Counted from the first letter of the stretch, positions 1 through 11,149 are shown. The stretch is 64,000 bases of DNA from Nonomuraea sp. PA05 (GCF_008086045.1 NZ_VSEY01000005.1:1-64000); one strand, 5' to 3'. Notes: a model not told the origin generated them from the letters alone. A program made the numbers and translations.

Positions 1-387
1 GCCGGCGTCCTCGGCAGAGGAGAAATCAAGAGCATCACTGTTGACGAGGTCAAGCGCATGGCTCGACAGGCGAAGGGTCGCCATTGGAGTGGCCAGGGGC
101 GACCAGCCTGGCTGAATGAGCATCACGCATCGATCTCAGGCCTATGCCTTACATTCCTGTACGAGGAGTCTGCAGGCTGTTTCCGTTGCTCCGTCACAGT
201 ACTGCTCGAAGGAGGAGGCGGAGGATCTTTCGCGCTTGACGTTGCGCAGGATGAGTTCGATTCACTTCCGGACCTGCCGGAACCCGCCGTGATCGAACTC
301 GCGCATCGCTTTCTGGAATCATTTCCCGTTATTCCGCTAGATGCTGAGCAGCGGGCCGAGTGGGACCGTGGCTACGGTGAAATCTAG
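1..387 (+). CDS. Hypothetical protein, 5' end possibly outside window
   Basis: The frame is open from the first base, so the gene may begin before the window. An internal ATG at 58 with a weak GAGG eight bases before it would give 109 residues. The codons before that ATG read as plausible protein (ITVDEVKRMARQ). The product is small, soluble and acidic at its C-terminus, with a glycine run (LLEGGGGGS) near the middle and no signal peptide or membrane segment. I do not recognise the family. It is the only plus-strand gene on this flank and is followed by the minus-strand protease relic. Confidence 0.5.
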   Translation, partial: AGVLGRGEIKSITVDEVKRMARQAKGRHWSGQGRPAWLNEHHASISGLCLTFLYEESAGCFRCSVTVLLEGGGGGSFALDVAQDEFDSLPDLPEPAVIELAHRFLESFPVIPLDAEQRAEWDRGYGEI

Positions 388-453
388 GTGATGCGTCCCG
401 GAGCGTGATCCTGTCGTGCGTGCCAACCTCTCGGGGGCTCACCTTCCCGATGC

Positions 454-721
454 TCAGCGCACGCCGTACGCCTCGTGCACCGTCTGGTTGACGGTGTTGC
501 CGGCCGGCCTGCCAGGTCTTCTCGCCGTCGAAACTCACCTGCACCTTGATCGAGGTGATCCTGGGCGCCTTGGCCGCCACCTCCTCGTGGCAGGCGTGCA
601 GCTTGATCCGGTGCGGCCCCCTGCCGGCGCTGTTGTCAAGGTCGAGGCCGAGGTCGTAGCGCAGGTACACCAGCGGCTGCACCGCGCACGGCTCCTCGGA
701 GGCCCCGGTGGTGAGACTCAC
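454..721 (-). pseudogene. Relic of the C-terminal part of an S8 subtilisin-like protease
   Basis: On the minus strand, bases 721 to about 510 translate to SLTTGASEEPCAVQP, then YLRYDLGLDLDN and ITSIKVQVSFDGEKTWQ. This is the pattern seen near the C-terminus of large actinobacterial subtilases. In another frame the sequence then reads GNTVNQTVHEAYGVR and a stop at 454, which is the usual extreme C-terminus of the same proteins (GN-VTQT-RAY). The stretch between the two blocks is missing and the frame shifts. No catalytic domain is present, and upstream the sequence runs directly into the nramp stop codon. The assignment rests on remembered family motifs, not a search. Confidence 0.6.
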
Positions 722-1983
722 TAGGCCAAGAAGGTGACGTAGAGCAGGTACACGTTCAAGACGATGATCATGGCGGCGATGCCGCCGGCCGCCACGTTCG
801 TGACCCGGTGGTTGACGAACGACCCCATGATGTCGGCACGCCGGGTCAGCATCAGCAGCGGCACCAGCGCGAACGGGATGCCGAACGACAGCACGACCTG
901 CGAGACCACCAGGCTGTCCGTGGCCGGCAGGCCCAGCCCGAGCACCAGCAGCGCCGGGAGCATCGTGAGCCCTCGCCGCAGGAACAGCGGGATGCTGCGG
1001 CGGATGAAGCCCTGCATGACCACCTGCCCGGCGTAGGTGCCCACGCTCGACGACGACAGCCCCGAGGCGAGCAGCGCCACCGCGAACGCCAGCGCCGCCG
1101 CCCCGCCGACCAGCTGGCCGAGACCGGCGTGCGCGGTCTCGATCGAGTCGATGTCGGCGCGGCCCCGCCCGTTGAACAGCGACGCGGCCATCACCAGCAT
1201 CGACAGGTTGATCACGCCGGCGGTGCCGAGGCCGATCACCACGTCGAGCCGCTGGAAACGGAGCAGCTCGCGGCGTTCGGCGTCGTCGCGGCAGAGCACG
1301 CGGGCCTTCGTCAGCGCGGAGTGCAGGTAGACGACGTGCGGCATGACGGTGGCGCCGATGATGCCCGCCACCAGCAGGAGGCTGTCGTCACCGGCGAGCC
1401 TGGGCAGCAGGCCGCCCGCGACGCCCGCCGGATCCGCCCCCACGACGGCCAGGTCGTACAGGAAGCCGAGGAACACGATGAGCAGCAGCCCGGCGATGGC
1501 CAGTTCGAAGCGCCGGTAGCCGCGCTGTTCCAGGGCGAGGATCGCGAACGCGACGACGGCGGTGATCAGCCCGGCGGCGAACAGCGGCACCCCGAACAGC
1601 AGGTTCAGGCCGACGGCCGCGCCCACGAACTCGGCCAGGTCCGTGGCCATCGCGATGATCTCCGCCTGCACCCACAACCCGCGCGACACCGGCCGCGGCA
1701 GGTGCTCGCGGCACAGCTCCGGCAGGTCGCGCCCGGTGGCCACGCCGGCCTTCGCCGACAGGTACTGCACCAGCATGGCCATCAGGTTGGCGACCACGAT
1801 CACCCACACCAGGGTGTAGCCGTACCTCGCGCCGGCGGTGACGTTCGTGGCGAAGTTGCCCGGGTCGATGTAGGCGACCGCCGCGACGAACGCGGGCCCC
1901 ATCAGCGCCACGGGACCGCGTACCCGGCCGCGCGAGCGCAGGAGACGCAGGGAGCCGGGCGGGCCGGTGGTGACCGGGCCCAT
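721..1983 (-). CDS. mntH: Nramp-family divalent metal transporter (MntH-like)
   Basis: This is a polytopic membrane protein of 420 residues with the two Nramp signatures. DPGN in the first helix (YIDPGNFATN) and MPH in the sixth (GATVMPHVVYLHS) form the metal site for Mn2+ or Fe2+ uptake with protons. About eleven hydrophobic segments are visible, which is normal for the family. The start lies only 3 bp after the stop of the groEL-like gene, so it appears to be the last gene of the diiron monooxygenase operon. That placement suggests metal supply to the diiron centre, an inference from position. The stop codon abuts a protease relic. Confidence 0.9.
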   Translation of the reverse strand: MGPVTTGPPGSLRLLRSRGRVRGPVALMGPAFVAAVAYIDPGNFATNVTAGARYGYTLVWVIVVANLMAMLVQYLSAKAGVATGRDLPELCREHLPRPVSRGLWVQAEIIAMATDLAEFVGAAVGLNLLFGVPLFAAGLITAVVAFAILALEQRGYRRFELAIAGLLLIVFLGFLYDLAVVGADPAGVAGGLLPRLAGDDSLLLVAGIIGATVMPHVVYLHSALTKARVLCRDDAERRELLRFQRLDVVIGLGTAGVINLSMLVMAASLFNGRGRADIDSIETAHAGLGQLVGGAAALAFAVALLASGLSSSSVGTYAGQVVMQGFIRRSIPLFLRRGLTMLPALLVLGLGLPATDSLVVSQVVLSFGIPFALVPLLMLTRRADIMGSFVNHRVTNVAAGGIAAMIIVLNVYLLYVTFLA

Positions 1984-1986
1984 GAC

Positions 1987-3687
<1,701 letters not shown>

Positions 3688-4713
3688 TTACGGGACGAGG
3701 ATGGCGCGGCCGCGGACCCGGCCCGCGTCGAGATCCCGCAGGGCCTCCACGGCGGCCTCCAGCGGGTACGTCCTGGTGTGCAGGGTGACCTTTCCGGCCT
3801 GCGCCAGCACCATCAGCTCGGCGAGGTCGTTGTAGGTGCCGACGATGTTGCCCACGACGTTGCGCTCGGTCGAGATGATGTCGAGCGTCGGGATGTGCAC
3901 GGTGCCGCCGTACCCGATGACGAAGTACGAGCCGGCGCGCGCCGTCATCGCGAACCCGTCCTGCTCGGCGCCCTGCTCTGCGACGAAGTCGAGCACGACC
4001 TCGGCGCCCCGGCCGTCCGTGAGGTCCTTGACCGCGCCGACCTGCCGGCCGTCGGCGACCACGCCGGTGTGCGCGCCGAGTTGCTCGGCGAGCTTGAGCG
4101 CGTCGGGGTTGCGGTCGACGACCACGATCCTGGTCGCGGTGAGCGCGGCCAGGCACTGGATGCCGATGTGGCCGAGGCCGCCCGCGCCGATGAGGACGCA
4201 CGTCGTGCCGGGGTACAGCAGCGGGATCGCCTTGCGGACCGCGTGGTAGGCGGTGATGCCGGCGTCGGCCAGCGCGGCGACGTCCTCGGGCCTCGTCCGG
4301 GGGTCGAGCTTGACGCAGGCCCGCTCCGAGGTGAGCAGGAATCCGGCCATGCCGCCGTCGCGGGACAGCCCGGGAAAGGCACTGGCGGCGCAGTGCATGT
4401 CCTGCCCGATCCGGCAGGCGCGGCACAGCCCGCAGGTGGGCGTCGGGTGCAGGATGACCGTGTCGCCGGGGCGCACGCTCGTGACGGCGGAGCCGACCTC
4501 GTGCACCCAGCCGGCGTTCTCGTGGCCGAGCGTGTAGGGCAGCGGGACGCCCATCGCCTCGGCCCACTGGCCCTCGACGATGTGCAGGTCGGTACGGCAC
4601 ACCCCGGCGCCGCCGATGCGGACGACGACGTCGAGCGGGCCTTCGACGGCCGGCTCCGGCACCTCCTCGACCGCGGGCATCGTGTGGTAGTCGTGCAGCC
4701 GGACGGCCTTCAT
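3688..4713 (-). CDS. adh: Zinc-dependent alcohol dehydrogenase of the monooxygenase operon
   Basis: A medium-chain dehydrogenase of 341 residues. Catalytic zinc ligands are Cys39 and His64-Glu65 (GHE). Structural zinc cysteines are at 94, 97, 100 and 108, and the Rossmann loop GAGGLGHIG is near residue 175. It should oxidise the alcohol made by the monooxygenase, such as 2-propanol to acetone when propane is the substrate; the substrate is inferred from the gene context of prm/mim clusters. The ATG overlaps the stop of the upstream DUF59 gene by 4 bp, which argues for translational coupling, and groEL follows 9 bp later. Confidence 0.92.
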   Translation of the reverse strand: MKAVRLHDYHTMPAVEEVPEPAVEGPLDVVVRIGGAGVCRTDLHIVEGQWAEAMGVPLPYTLGHENAGWVHEVGSAVTSVRPGDTVILHPTPTCGLCRACRIGQDMHCAASAFPGLSRDGGMAGFLLTSERACVKLDPRTRPEDVAALADAGITAYHAVRKAIPLLYPGTTCVLIGAGGLGHIGIQCLAALTATRIVVVDRNPDALKLAEQLGAHTGVVADGRQVGAVKDLTDGRGAEVVLDFVAEQGAEQDGFAMTARAGSYFVIGYGGTVHIPTLDIISTERNVVGNIVGTYNDLAELMVLAQAGKVTLHTRTYPLEAAVEALRDLDAGRVRGRAILVP

Positions 4714-5546
4714 CGCTCCTCCTCGCCTTCTCCCTGGTCCTGGTAGCGGTGCCGCAGCATGCCGCGGCAGATGCCGGTGTTCGCCTCGATGCCGACCCGC
4801 ATGGTGCGCGCCCGGCGCAGGTGCGGGGCGGCCTCGTCCGGGCCGACGGGCTCGCCTGTCGCGGGGTCGATGAGCAGCGGGGCGTCGTCCCCTGCGGGCA
4901 GGCCCAGCTCGGCGCGCCGGTCGCGCAGCCGGTCGAGCTCGCGCGAGTGCGGCACGTCGCCGAGCCTCAGCCCGGCCAGCGCGGCCGGCCCGGCCGCCTC
5001 AGTGCCGGTGGCGAGCACGGCGCGGCACACCTGGTCCGTGCCCGCCAGCACCGCCCTGCGCAGGAAGTCGGCGCGCAGCCGGTCGAGCTCCCCGGTCGCC
5101 TCGCCGGGGAAGGACCGCTCGAACCCGGCCCGCGCGGCCACCCCGCCGTTGATGGCCTCCGCCGCGAAGTGGTCCACGAGGACCACCTCGGCCCGGCGCA
5201 CGCCCTCCATCGCGGACACCACGTCGTGGGCGTCGGCGACCATGAGGAAGGCGAAGTTGGGCGCGCAGAAGTACGTCGGCAGCCGCAGCCGCACCGTGGC
5301 GTGCCCGTCGGCGGACACGGCGCACGACGCGACGAACCCGAGCGCGGTGATCGGCTCGTCCAGCTCCGGGTCGCGGACCTTCGCCAGCGCGGCCAGGATC
5401 CGCGACCCGTCGATCACAGCGCTCACGTCAGCGCTCGTGCCGGCGCTCACGTCAGCGCTCATGCCGGCGCTCACGTCAGCGCTCATGCCGGCGCTCACGT
5501 CAGCGCTCATGCCGGCGCTCACGTCAGCGCTCGTGCCGGCGCTCAT
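4710..5546 (-). CDS. DUF59/MIP18-type protein with a repetitive N-terminus
   Basis: This 278-residue protein has a MIP18/DUF59-like domain at about residues 46-130 (LAALAKVRDPELDEPITALGF, then a Cys-containing strand), a family linked to iron-sulfur cluster or metallocentre assembly. The C-terminal half is helical and unassigned. The first 45 residues are an 8-residue repeat (SADVSAG plus M or T) encoded by a 24-bp tandem repeat. The start at 5546 overlaps the amidohydrolase stop as ATGA, so the repeats appear to be translated, although later ATG/GTG codons inside them are alternatives. Homologous genes occur in prm/mim operons, where maturation of the diiron enzyme is a reasonable guess. Confidence 0.8.
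   Translation of the reverse strand: MSAGTSADVSAGMSADVSAGMSADVSAGMSADVSAGTSADVSAVIDGSRILAALAKVRDPELDEPITALGFVASCAVSADGHATVRLRLPTYFCAPNFAFLMVADAHDVVSAMEGVRRAEVVLVDHFAAEAINGGVAARAGFERSFPGEATGELDRLRADFLRRAVLAGTDQVCRAVLATGTEAAGPAALAGLRLGDVPHSRELDRLRDRRAELGLPAGDDAPLLIDPATGEPVGPDEAAPHLRRARTMRVGIEANTGICRGMLRHRYQDQGEGEEER
5437..5544. repeat. 24-bp tandem repeat, about 4.5 copies
   Basis: The unit RTGCCGGCGCTCACGTCAGCGCTC recurs at 5437, 5461, 5485 and 5509, with a half copy at 5533 and a partial copy before 5437. R is A or G, which makes the first base of each unit the only variable position. The period is a multiple of three, so copy-number changes would keep the DUF59 protein in frame. It lies exactly at the amidohydrolase/DUF59 junction. 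Confidence 0.95.
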
Positions 5547-6571
5547 GCCGGCGTGAGCGGCGGGACGTCCCGCGGGGCGTCGAGCCGGAGCTCGGCCGGC
5601 ACCTCGATGCCGTAGAGCCTCGCCGCGTTCAGCCCGAGGATCTTCTTCTTCGTCGCAGTGGTGACCCGCGGGTAGTCGGAGAACTCCTCACCCGGGTAGT
5701 CCCAGTCGACGAACCCCTCGACCTGCCACCTGGGCTCCCAGATCCCGTAGTCGCTGCCGAAGGTCATCTTGTCCTCGCCGACCCAGAACAGCAGCTCGCC
5801 CATCACCTTGGCGAAGAACTTCGGGCGGGCGTGCATGAGGCCGCCGATGACGACCGACAGCCCCGCGTACACGTTGGGCTCCTGGGTGGCCATGAAGCAG
5901 AAGTCCTCGATGCGCGGCAGCCCGACGTGCTCGACGATGAAGTTCAGGTCCGGGAAGTCGGTCGCCGCGCGGTCGATGTCGGAGACGTCGAACGCGTCCT
6001 TGTCCAGCGGCCAGATGGTCGGGCCCTTGTGCACGTGGATGTTGACGATCCCGAGCTCACCGCAACGTTCCAGGTAGCGGTAGGCCGCCGGGTCCTTCAG
6101 TGTCCAGCCGCGCGAGCCGTCGCGCCACTCGGCGGTGTAGAGCTTGACGCCCTTGCAGCCGTAGCGCTCGACGTTGTGGGCGAGCGTCTTGAGGCCGTCC
6201 TCGCCGTCGCGCGGATCCCAGCGGGTGTTCACGACGAACCTGCCGGGGTGCTTCTCGGCGAGCGCCGCGTTGCGCTCGGTGGTGTTGAAGCCCTCCTTGT
6301 ACCACTCCGTCAGGTACGTCGGCTGGAAGACGGCCACGTCCACGTGCCCGTCCTGGAAGAGGTCCGTCATCAGATCCTCTTCCGAGTACTTCTGGAACTT
6401 CTCGATCGGCCAGTGGGTCTCGGCCGGCGCCAGCCCCTGGTAGGCGTGGAAGCACTCGATCCAGCCCTTGGCGTACCGCTCCGCGCCCGGCACCCAGTTG
6501 TCCGGCGCGGCGTTCCAGTAGTGCATGTGGCCGTCGACCACGAAGTACTTCTCGCCGTCCTTCTCGTACAC
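5543..6571 (-). CDS. Amidohydrolase-2 family metal-dependent hydrolase
   Basis: A 342-residue TIM-barrel hydrolase with the expected metal-site motifs in order: DGHMHY near residue 14, NIHVHKGP near 178, EHVGLP near 215 and FGSDYG near 272. The family (aminocarboxymuconate-semialdehyde-decarboxylase-like) carries one or two metals. Genes of this kind are regularly found between mimD/prmD and adh in actinobacterial propane monooxygenase operons, but the reaction has not been settled. The GTG start is chosen because AGGAGGTGAGCC sits just before it and it lies 3 bp after mimD. Its stop overlaps the next gene (ATGA). Confidence 0.88.
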   Translation of the reverse strand: MYEKDGEKYFVVDGHMHYWNAAPDNWVPGAERYAKGWIECFHAYQGLAPAETHWPIEKFQKYSEEDLMTDLFQDGHVDVAVFQPTYLTEWYKEGFNTTERNAALAEKHPGRFVVNTRWDPRDGEDGLKTLAHNVERYGCKGVKLYTAEWRDGSRGWTLKDPAAYRYLERCGELGIVNIHVHKGPTIWPLDKDAFDVSDIDRAATDFPDLNFIVEHVGLPRIEDFCFMATQEPNVYAGLSVVIGGLMHARPKFFAKVMGELLFWVGEDKMTFGSDYGIWEPRWQVEGFVDWDYPGEEFSDYPRVTTATKKKILGLNAARLYGIEVPAELRLDAPRDVPPLTPA

Positions 6572-6574
6572 GGC

Positions 6575-6952
6575 TCACCTCCTCGGCGTGACGGTCAGGT
6601 CGAAGCCGAGGTACTCGGCCGCGTCCTCGGGATTGGCGAACATGATGGTCCGGTCGTCCTCGTGGATCATCCGGCCGTAGTGGGTGGACATGTTCTCCTC
6701 GAACTCGGCGCTGTCGAAGTAGCCGGGCTCCTCGCCGAGCGCCTCGGAGATCTCGTCGTAGACGACGTCCATCCGCCGCAGCGCGTCCACCCGGATCATC
6801 GAGGGCAGCGGCGTCACCACCACGTCGGGCTTGGTGCTCATGACCTCGGCCACCACCACGCCGACCTGGTTGTTCATCAGCGTGAACCCGCATCTGCCGG
6901 ATGAGGTGCTGTCGGACTTGAAGGGGCTTTGCGCCGTCTTGAAGGTGGTCAC
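6575..6952 (-). CDS. mimD: Diiron monooxygenase coupling (regulatory) protein MimD/PrmD
   Basis: A 125-residue small acidic effector protein of the MmoB/DmpM type. These have no cofactor and bind the hydroxylase to control substrate access and electron transfer. The segment [21 protein letters not shown] is typical of the family, and the length is normal. The true start is the GTG at 6952, which overlaps the mimC stop (GTGA); longer readings of the same frame run through mimC and are artefacts. The cytosolic partners are MimA, MimB and MimC, encoded immediately upstream. Confidence 0.92.
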   Translation of the reverse strand: MTTFKTAQSPFKSDSTSSGRCGFTLMNNQVGVVVAEVMSTKPDVVVTPLPSMIRVDALRRMDVVYDEISEALGEEPGYFDSAEFEENMSTHYGRMIHEDDRTIMFANPEDAAEYLGFDLTVTPRR

Positions 6953-8112
6953 TGCGTCAGCTCCTTCGGAGTCTCCAGGTGCAGCTCGGACAGGATGCCG
7001 GTGAAGCGGCTCTTGGCCCGGTCGAGACCGTCCTCGAAGCGGGGCGCCTTCGCGTCGGGTTGTGACCAGAGCGGCTGCAGCGTGCGGGCGGCCGAGAGGG
7101 CGCGCGACACCCAGATCGACAGCCACTCCTGCATGATCGTGATGTTGTGCCGGGCGAACTCGCGGTCGCCGGTCAGCAGGGCGAACATGACCTTCGTGTA
7201 ACGCAGGTCGCGTTCGGCGTAGTCGTACTCCTCGGCGCCGACGATCGTGGGCGTGACGAAGTCGCCGTTGCGCGGGGCCGCCTGCTGCACCAGGTGGCTC
7301 CGGAACAGCTCGCCGACCAGGGGCTCGAAGACGATGTTGGCGGCGAACACGGCCTCGCACCAGTCGTCCACGGCGGTGAGCCGCTCGGCGGTCTCGCGTA
7401 CGCCCTGCCAGGCCGGCTCGTTGTTCCACGCCTCCAGGTGCGCGGCGCCGTCGAACCCGTCGATCTCCTCGCTCAGCGTCAGGTTGTACAGGGCGAGATC
7501 CTGAGCCGCTCTGATGCGGTGCATGCTGTTGACCGAGATGGCGTTGTTGTGCATGTTGGTGGGCGCGCGGCGGTTGGCGTTGGCGAAGAGGTAGAGGCCG
7601 AGCCCGTGGTCGACGTGCATCCAGGCGCCCACGTGGCTCTCCACGAAGCGCACCCAGTTGGGGTTCCACTGCTCGAACGCCTGGGCCTGCCTGGCCGCCT
7701 CGATGTTCTGGCCGACCTGGCGCACCACGTTGGAGTTGTAGCGGTAGAGGGACAGCTCCCACTCCTGGTTGGGGTCGCGGAACTCGTGCCAGCCGTGTGC
7801 CGGCCAGTCGTAGCCCTTGCCACCGGAGCCGGGTCCCCGCTCGGGTTCGGGCCGGTCCTGGCCCCACGCCTTCAGCACGGTCCAGTCCAGGGGGTAGCCG
7901 CCGCGGCCGTCGGCGAACCCGTACAGCCAGCCCTGGCTCAGGTAGTGCCGGGGGTCCGGCTGGACCTCGACGGTCACGTCCTCGTAGTGGGTGCGCTTGC
8001 GTTTCTGCGGGGTGTAGTAGGTGAACTGGCGCGAGGTGGAGTCCGGGAACTCCTTGGCGCCGGCTTCGGCGTCGGTGAAGACCGGCTTCGGCACGCTTCG
8101 CGGGGTTGTCAT
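6949..8112 (-). CDS. mimC: Diiron monooxygenase hydroxylase small (beta) subunit MimC/PrmC
   Basis: This 387-residue subunit is the ferritin-like partner of MimA and lacks a full set of diiron ligands. Family features include the N-terminal [21 protein letters not shown] stretch with [12 protein letters not shown], and a central helix with [22 protein letters not shown]. The chosen ATG ([12 protein letters not shown]) lies 14 bp downstream of the mimB stop; its ribosome site (GGGGGA) is weak and distant, so coupled translation is likely. A longer upstream frame exists but runs through mimB. Confidence 0.93.
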   Translation of the reverse strand: MTTPRSVPKPVFTDAEAGAKEFPDSTSRQFTYYTPQKRKRTHYEDVTVEVQPDPRHYLSQGWLYGFADGRGGYPLDWTVLKAWGQDRPEPERGPGSGGKGYDWPAHGWHEFRDPNQEWELSLYRYNSNVVRQVGQNIEAARQAQAFEQWNPNWVRFVESHVGAWMHVDHGLGLYLFANANRRAPTNMHNNAISVNSMHRIRAAQDLALYNLTLSEEIDGFDGAAHLEAWNNEPAWQGVRETAERLTAVDDWCEAVFAANIVFEPLVGELFRSHLVQQAAPRNGDFVTPTIVGAEEYDYAERDLRYTKVMFALLTGDREFARHNITIMQEWLSIWVSRALSAARTLQPLWSQPDAKAPRFEDGLDRAKSRFTGILSELHLETPKELTQ

Positions 8113-8126
8113 AAGGTTTGTCCCCC

Positions 8127-9161
8127 TCACCCGGTCGTAGTGAATTTGTCGTAGTAGATGTGTTTCTGCGGCACCCCGAGCGCGGCGAGCAGCGGCATCG
8201 CCGCCTCGACCATGGGCGGCGGCCCGCACAGGTAGGCGTGCGCGCCCTTGAGGTCACGCTCGTGCCGTTCCAGCACGTCGGTGATGAGGCCGACCTCGCC
8301 GTCCCACTCCTCCTCGGACGAGGGCTCGGACAGTGCGGGCACGTAGCGGAAGCCCGGCAGCGTGTGCTCCAGGGCGCGCAACTCCCGCTCGAAGCAGAGG
8401 TCGCGGCGGCGGCGCGCGCCGTAGTAGAAGGTGGCCCTGCGCCGGATGCCGCGCTCGGCCATCGAGCGCAGCAGCGCGAGGATCGGGGCCAGGCCGGCGC
8501 CGCCGCCGACGAAGATCAGATCCTCGTCATGTCCTTCACGCAGGGTGAAGACGCCGAACGGCCCGGTCAGGTCGAGCCGGTCGCCGACCGCCACCCGCGT
8601 GTCGAGGAAATGCGAGAACAGCCCGTCCGGGTACACCTTGATGACGAACTCCAGCCGGCCGCCGTCGCGGCTGGAGGTGTTCGCCATCGAGAACGACCTG
8701 GTGGCGCCGGTGCCGGGGACGGCGATGTCCACGTACTGACCGGGAAAGAACGTGAGCTCCCCGGGCTCGACGAGCCGCAGCACGAGGTGGCGCAGATCGT
8801 GGGTGACCGGGTCGTTGACGACGACCTCGGCCACCGCGTTCACGATCGGCAGCCCCGAGCGGATCATCTCCTCGTCGTAGTTCAGCAGCTCGATCGTGAC
8901 GTCCTCGTACACGTGCGCCCGGCACAGGAGCGTGAAGCCCTCCTCCTTCTCGTAGTCGGGCAGGGCGAAGGTGGAGTACCGGTCGAGCTCGATGTCGTCG
9001 CCGTCGAGGACGAACGACTTGCACGCCGCGCACTGTCCTTCCTTGCAGCCGTGCATGAGCATGAGCCCCTGCTCCGCCGCGGCACGCAGGACCGTCTGGT
9101 CCTCGCCGACCTCGATCTCGATGCCGACCGGCTCGAACCGGACGACGTGCTTGTCCGCCAT
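8127..9161 (-). CDS. mimB: Diiron monooxygenase NADH-dependent reductase MimB/PrmB
   Basis: A 344-residue electron-transfer reductase. The N-terminal plant-type [2Fe-2S] ferredoxin domain has Cys39, Cys44, Cys47 and Cys80. A ferredoxin-NADP reductase-like FAD domain follows (RSFSMANT near residue 155), then an NAD domain ([13 protein letters not shown] near 213). It passes electrons from NADH to the MimA/MimC hydroxylase. Length and domain order match the family. The ATG directly follows the mimA stop, with no gap. Confidence 0.95.
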   Translation of the reverse strand: MADKHVVRFEPVGIEIEVGEDQTVLRAAAEQGLMLMHGCKEGQCAACKSFVLDGDDIELDRYSTFALPDYEKEEGFTLLCRAHVYEDVTIELLNYDEEMIRSGLPIVNAVAEVVVNDPVTHDLRHLVLRLVEPGELTFFPGQYVDIAVPGTGATRSFSMANTSSRDGGRLEFVIKVYPDGLFSHFLDTRVAVGDRLDLTGPFGVFTLREGHDEDLIFVGGGAGLAPILALLRSMAERGIRRRATFYYGARRRRDLCFERELRALEHTLPGFRYVPALSEPSSEEEWDGEVGLITDVLERHERDLKGAHAYLCGPPPMVEAAMPLLAALGVPQKHIYYDKFTTTG

Positions 9162-10814
9162 CTACGTGGTCTTGGGGGCCGGGCGTCCCGCGGGGCCGCC
9201 GCGCACGTAGTCGGCGCGGAACGCCTCACGCTCCTCCGGGGTCATCTCGTTGAGCAGCACGTTCGGGCTCTGCAGCGGCGGGCAGCGGCGCAGGTGGTCG
9301 AGCGTCCACATCTTGGACGGGTCCAGGTTCAGATGCGGCTGCGCGACCATCGTCTTGCCGTCGTCGCGGACGAAACCCATGTCGGTGACGACGTCGGCCC
9401 AGTTCCAGCCGTGGTAGAGCGTCTCCCATTCGCGCGAGCCGATGAGCTGGCCCATGTTGGGCGTCTCCCGGCCCTGGTAGGTGGGGCGGAACGCGGTGAC
9501 GTCGGTCCAGCGGCACGCCTCGTGACAGTAGGTGCGCCACTGGCCGTCGACCTCGGCCATGACCATGTCCTCGCGGACCAGGCAGGGCACCATGCAGGTC
9601 CAGCAGCGGTGCGGGTACTGGTAGTCGACGTCCTCGAAGACGATCGGGTGGTGGCCGTTGGGCGTCGAGAGGCGGTTGTAGTTCTCCCACCACTTGCCGT
9701 ACCTGTCGTACCAGCCGGGGTACTTGTGCTCGAACCACTCGAAGTCCTCGTCGGTCATCGGGTCGATCCGCCAGTAGTTGGCCAGCCAGCCGGTGGCGAA
9801 GAACTGGGCGACCTCGTGCACGTAACCCTTGTTCCAGATCTGGTTCCAGGCCTCCTCGATCAGGTCGTGCGGGATGACCAGGCCGTACTTCTCCAGCGGC
9901 ACGAGATAGCTGCGGTAGTAGTCGTCGTAGATCCACCGGCGCCACATCTCGGCGTAGCTCTCGCGGTCCTTGCGGCGGTCCTTGGTGCCGTACTCGATGA
10001 ACGTGCCGATGGCGGCGTCGACCACCCGGTGGTTGTTCCACCAGGCGTAGCGCAGGTCGCGCTGGAGCAGCTGGTGGTTGCCCTCGTCGGCCAGGGCCAT
10101 CAGCAACGTCGCGTAGCCGTTGCTGATGTGCCGGGACTCGTCGGACTGCACCGAGTGGAACACCGTCGGCAGCAGGTAGTCGCCGTTGGCGGCGGCCTCG
10201 GCCGGCATCGCGACGAACAGCGTGTTGGTGAACGCGGTCTCCGCCACGATCGTCAGGTAGATGCTGGCCGCGGTGATGGCGTCGCCGGTGATGAAGCCCT
10301 CGGCGAACTGGCGGCCGATCGTCCCGCAATAGTCGTTCTGGAAGTTGCGCAGGCTGCTGTTGAAGCCGGCCGGGTCGATGTAGTTGTTCATGTACAGGCG
10401 CTTGAGGTTCTGCTGGATCGTCGAGTGCCTGACCTCGTCGATCATCTGGATCGCCTGGCCGTTGTGCAGCTCAGGGTTGGGCACCGTACGGAAGAGCAGC
10501 GGCATCGCCCGCGCGGCCGAGATCTCCGGCAGCGGGATGATGCTGAGGAACAGCTTCTGCCACTCCAGCCAGCGCTCCTGCACCTGGCGGAACATGTTGC
10601 CCCGGATCGCGCCGTCGGAGGCGCCGTAGACCCGGTGGTCCTTCTCCTCCTGCATGGGGAAGTACGACCGGAGCACCTGCTTGAGCGGGTCCTTCTTCTG
10701 CGCCTTACGGAAGGTGTAGTCGGTTCCGTACTGCGACACCGGCTCGTGGTACATCGGTTCCCAGGACAGCTCCTGGATCTTCTGATGGGCCTTGGCCACG
10801 CTCTGGCGACTCAT
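9162..10814 (-). CDS. mimA: Diiron monooxygenase hydroxylase large (alpha) subunit MimA/PrmA
   Basis: A 550-residue catalytic subunit of a group-5-like soluble diiron monooxygenase. Two Glu-x-x-His pairs needed for the diiron site are visible: IDEVRHS near residue 126 and SDESRHIS near 225. Known relatives hydroxylate propane at C2, acetone to acetol and phenol to hydroquinone; the substrate here cannot be read from sequence. The ATG at 10814 ([11 protein letters not shown]) is preceded by GAGGAGTGAGGCG; a longer frame would run through the repeats upstream and is rejected. It is the first hydroxylase gene of the operon and is likely activated by the divergent MimR-like protein. Confidence 0.95.
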   Translation of the reverse strand: MSRQSVAKAHQKIQELSWEPMYHEPVSQYGTDYTFRKAQKKDPLKQVLRSYFPMQEEKDHRVYGASDGAIRGNMFRQVQERWLEWQKLFLSIIPLPEISAARAMPLLFRTVPNPELHNGQAIQMIDEVRHSTIQQNLKRLYMNNYIDPAGFNSSLRNFQNDYCGTIGRQFAEGFITGDAITAASIYLTIVAETAFTNTLFVAMPAEAAANGDYLLPTVFHSVQSDESRHISNGYATLLMALADEGNHQLLQRDLRYAWWNNHRVVDAAIGTFIEYGTKDRRKDRESYAEMWRRWIYDDYYRSYLVPLEKYGLVIPHDLIEEAWNQIWNKGYVHEVAQFFATGWLANYWRIDPMTDEDFEWFEHKYPGWYDRYGKWWENYNRLSTPNGHHPIVFEDVDYQYPHRCWTCMVPCLVREDMVMAEVDGQWRTYCHEACRWTDVTAFRPTYQGRETPNMGQLIGSREWETLYHGWNWADVVTDMGFVRDDGKTMVAQPHLNLDPSKMWTLDHLRRCPPLQSPNVLLNEMTPEEREAFRADYVRGGPAGRPAPKTT

Positions 10815-10865
10815 CGCCTCACTCCTCACGTCCGTGCCCGGATCAGACCACGGAAGCGGCGCCCC

Positions 10866-10913
10866 GGCGGTCTCAAGTTGAGGCGGTCTCAAGTTGAGGC
10901 GGTCTCAAGTTGA
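10866..10913. promoter_or_regulatory. Three tandem 16-bp repeats upstream of mimA
   Basis: The unit GGCGGTCTCAAGTTGA occurs three times without a gap (10866, 10882 and 10898), and a partial copy follows. Each contains the near-palindrome CTCAA-G-TTGAG. The array lies 52 bp before the mimA start and directly after the stop of the small gene 10925-11149. The shared 11-mer GGCGGTCTCAA recurs at 11207 in front of the divergent regulator. These look like operator sites for the MimR-like activator; the binding protein is inferred. Confidence 0.7.
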
Positions 10914-10924
10914 GGCGGTCCCGC

Positions 10925-11149
10925 TCAGCGCTCGCCCAGCATGGCAGTCCTCAGGTCGGCCAGCTCCTGGCGTACGCCCTCGGCGACGTGCCGGTTCCCC
11001 TCCGGCGCCGGCCCGATGCCGAGCGCCCGCAGCAGCTCGGCCGCCGGGCCGCCCGGGTCGGCGCCGCCGAGCACGGGGTGCAGGCCCTGGGCGGCCAGAT
11101 GGTGGAAGACCAGGTTGACGACGCTCCAGGGGTTGTAGGTCTCCTCCAT
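10925..11149 (-). CDS. Small 74-residue protein, first gene before the mim operon
   Basis: It begins MEETYNPWSVVNLVFHHLAAQGL and is predicted helical, with no membrane segment, cysteine or recognisable domain. The start is well supported by GAGGAGGCCTCCC before the ATG. It is transcribed in the same direction as mimA, with the repeat array between the two genes, and lies 183 bp from the divergent regulator. Position suggests a role in control or assembly of the monooxygenase, but I do not recognise the family and assign no function. Confidence 0.75.
   Translation of the reverse strand: MEETYNPWSVVNLVFHHLAAQGLHPVLGGADPGGPAAELLRALGIGPAPEGNRHVAEGVRQELADLRTAMLGER

Noticed and set aside
5437..5544. 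Possible CRISPR-like repeat array
   Set aside because: The repeats are contiguous with no spacers and are in frame within a gene.
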